Source of the DNA: an uncultured Acetatifactor sp.
GTDB lineage: Bacteria > Bacillota > Clostridia > Lachnospirales > Lachnospiraceae
Assembly: GCA_934394515.1 (NCBI GenBank)
Contig: CAKRRU010000027.1
Location: 1-23,052, forward strand
Length of the DNA: 23,052 bases
Direction: 5' to 3'
Shown piece after piece: positions 23,049 through 23,052 of this stretch (its first letter is position 1; each line of letters starts with the position of its first letter). The notes beneath the pieces were generated by a model that saw nothing but the letters and a program-made list of their open reading frames with translations, was not told where the DNA came from and did not search any database. The position numbers and the translations under genes were made by a program.

Positions 23049-23052
23049 AAGG

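Larger units (their letters stand above)
22570..23052. other. 483-bp region without a convincing gene
   Basis: Both strands contain only short open frames with no ribosome site or recognisable family. The region is AT-rich towards its right end. It contains inverted repeats at 22741-22790 and 23023-23048, a direct repeat of CGTATAATTGT (22801-22811 and 23019-23029) and a possible promoter at the window edge. Confidence 0.6.

Noticed and set aside
1..23052. CRISPR array, prophage or insertion-sequence transposase
   Set aside because: No regularly spaced direct repeats, and no transposase, integrase or phage structural frames were found on either strand.

Overview
The window looks like a chromosomal segment of a gut-type Firmicute, most likely a Lachnospiraceae member. 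The signs are a YesM/YesN two-component pair, a lipoprotein-dependent CUT1 sugar ABC importer without its own ATPase, a MecA adaptor, AGGAGG-type ribosome sites and moderate GC with AT-rich intergenic DNA. The family assignment is inference.

Region 1 (1-12843) is a complete-looking sugar-acid oligosaccharide locus in two divergent transcription units. Leftward: sensor kinase (YesM-like), response regulator (YesN-like) and a cytoplasmic heparinase II/III-fold protein cut off by the window edge. Rightward: solute-binding lipoprotein, permease, a cytoplasmic discoidin-like protein, second permease, a GH88 unsaturated glucuronyl hydrolase and a DUF2264 protein. None of the three carbohydrate enzymes has a signal peptide. 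The inferred logic is that YesM senses an oligosaccharide outside, YesN activates uptake, and lyase and hydrolase steps happen in the cytoplasm. A strong hairpin separates the binding protein from the permeases, and a long structured terminator-like element separates the permeases from the enzymes. Two copies of a palindromic repeat bracket the GH88 gene.

Region 2 (12844-14542) holds two convergent housekeeping genes, mecA and an RluA-family pseudouridine synthase.

Region 3 (14543-20224) is an L-rhamnose catabolic operon: rhaM (mutarotase), rhaB (kinase), an L-arabinose/L-fucose isomerase-like protein standing where rhaA would be expected, and rhaD (aldolase). A convergent AraC-family regulator follows. 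The upstream region carries alternating copies of an 8-bp half-site and a possible 52-codon small ORF. Uronate release in region 1 and rhamnose catabolism in region 3 may serve the same uronate/rhamnose polymer, but this is a hypothesis.

Region 4 (20225-23052) contains a 20-bp perfect palindrome and a three-gene cassette of small membrane proteins, two with an N-terminal four-cysteine zinc ribbon. They share a short motif after the membrane segment and look like diverged paralogues of unknown function; this is the least explained part of the window. The last 483 bases have no convincing gene but contain two inverted repeats.
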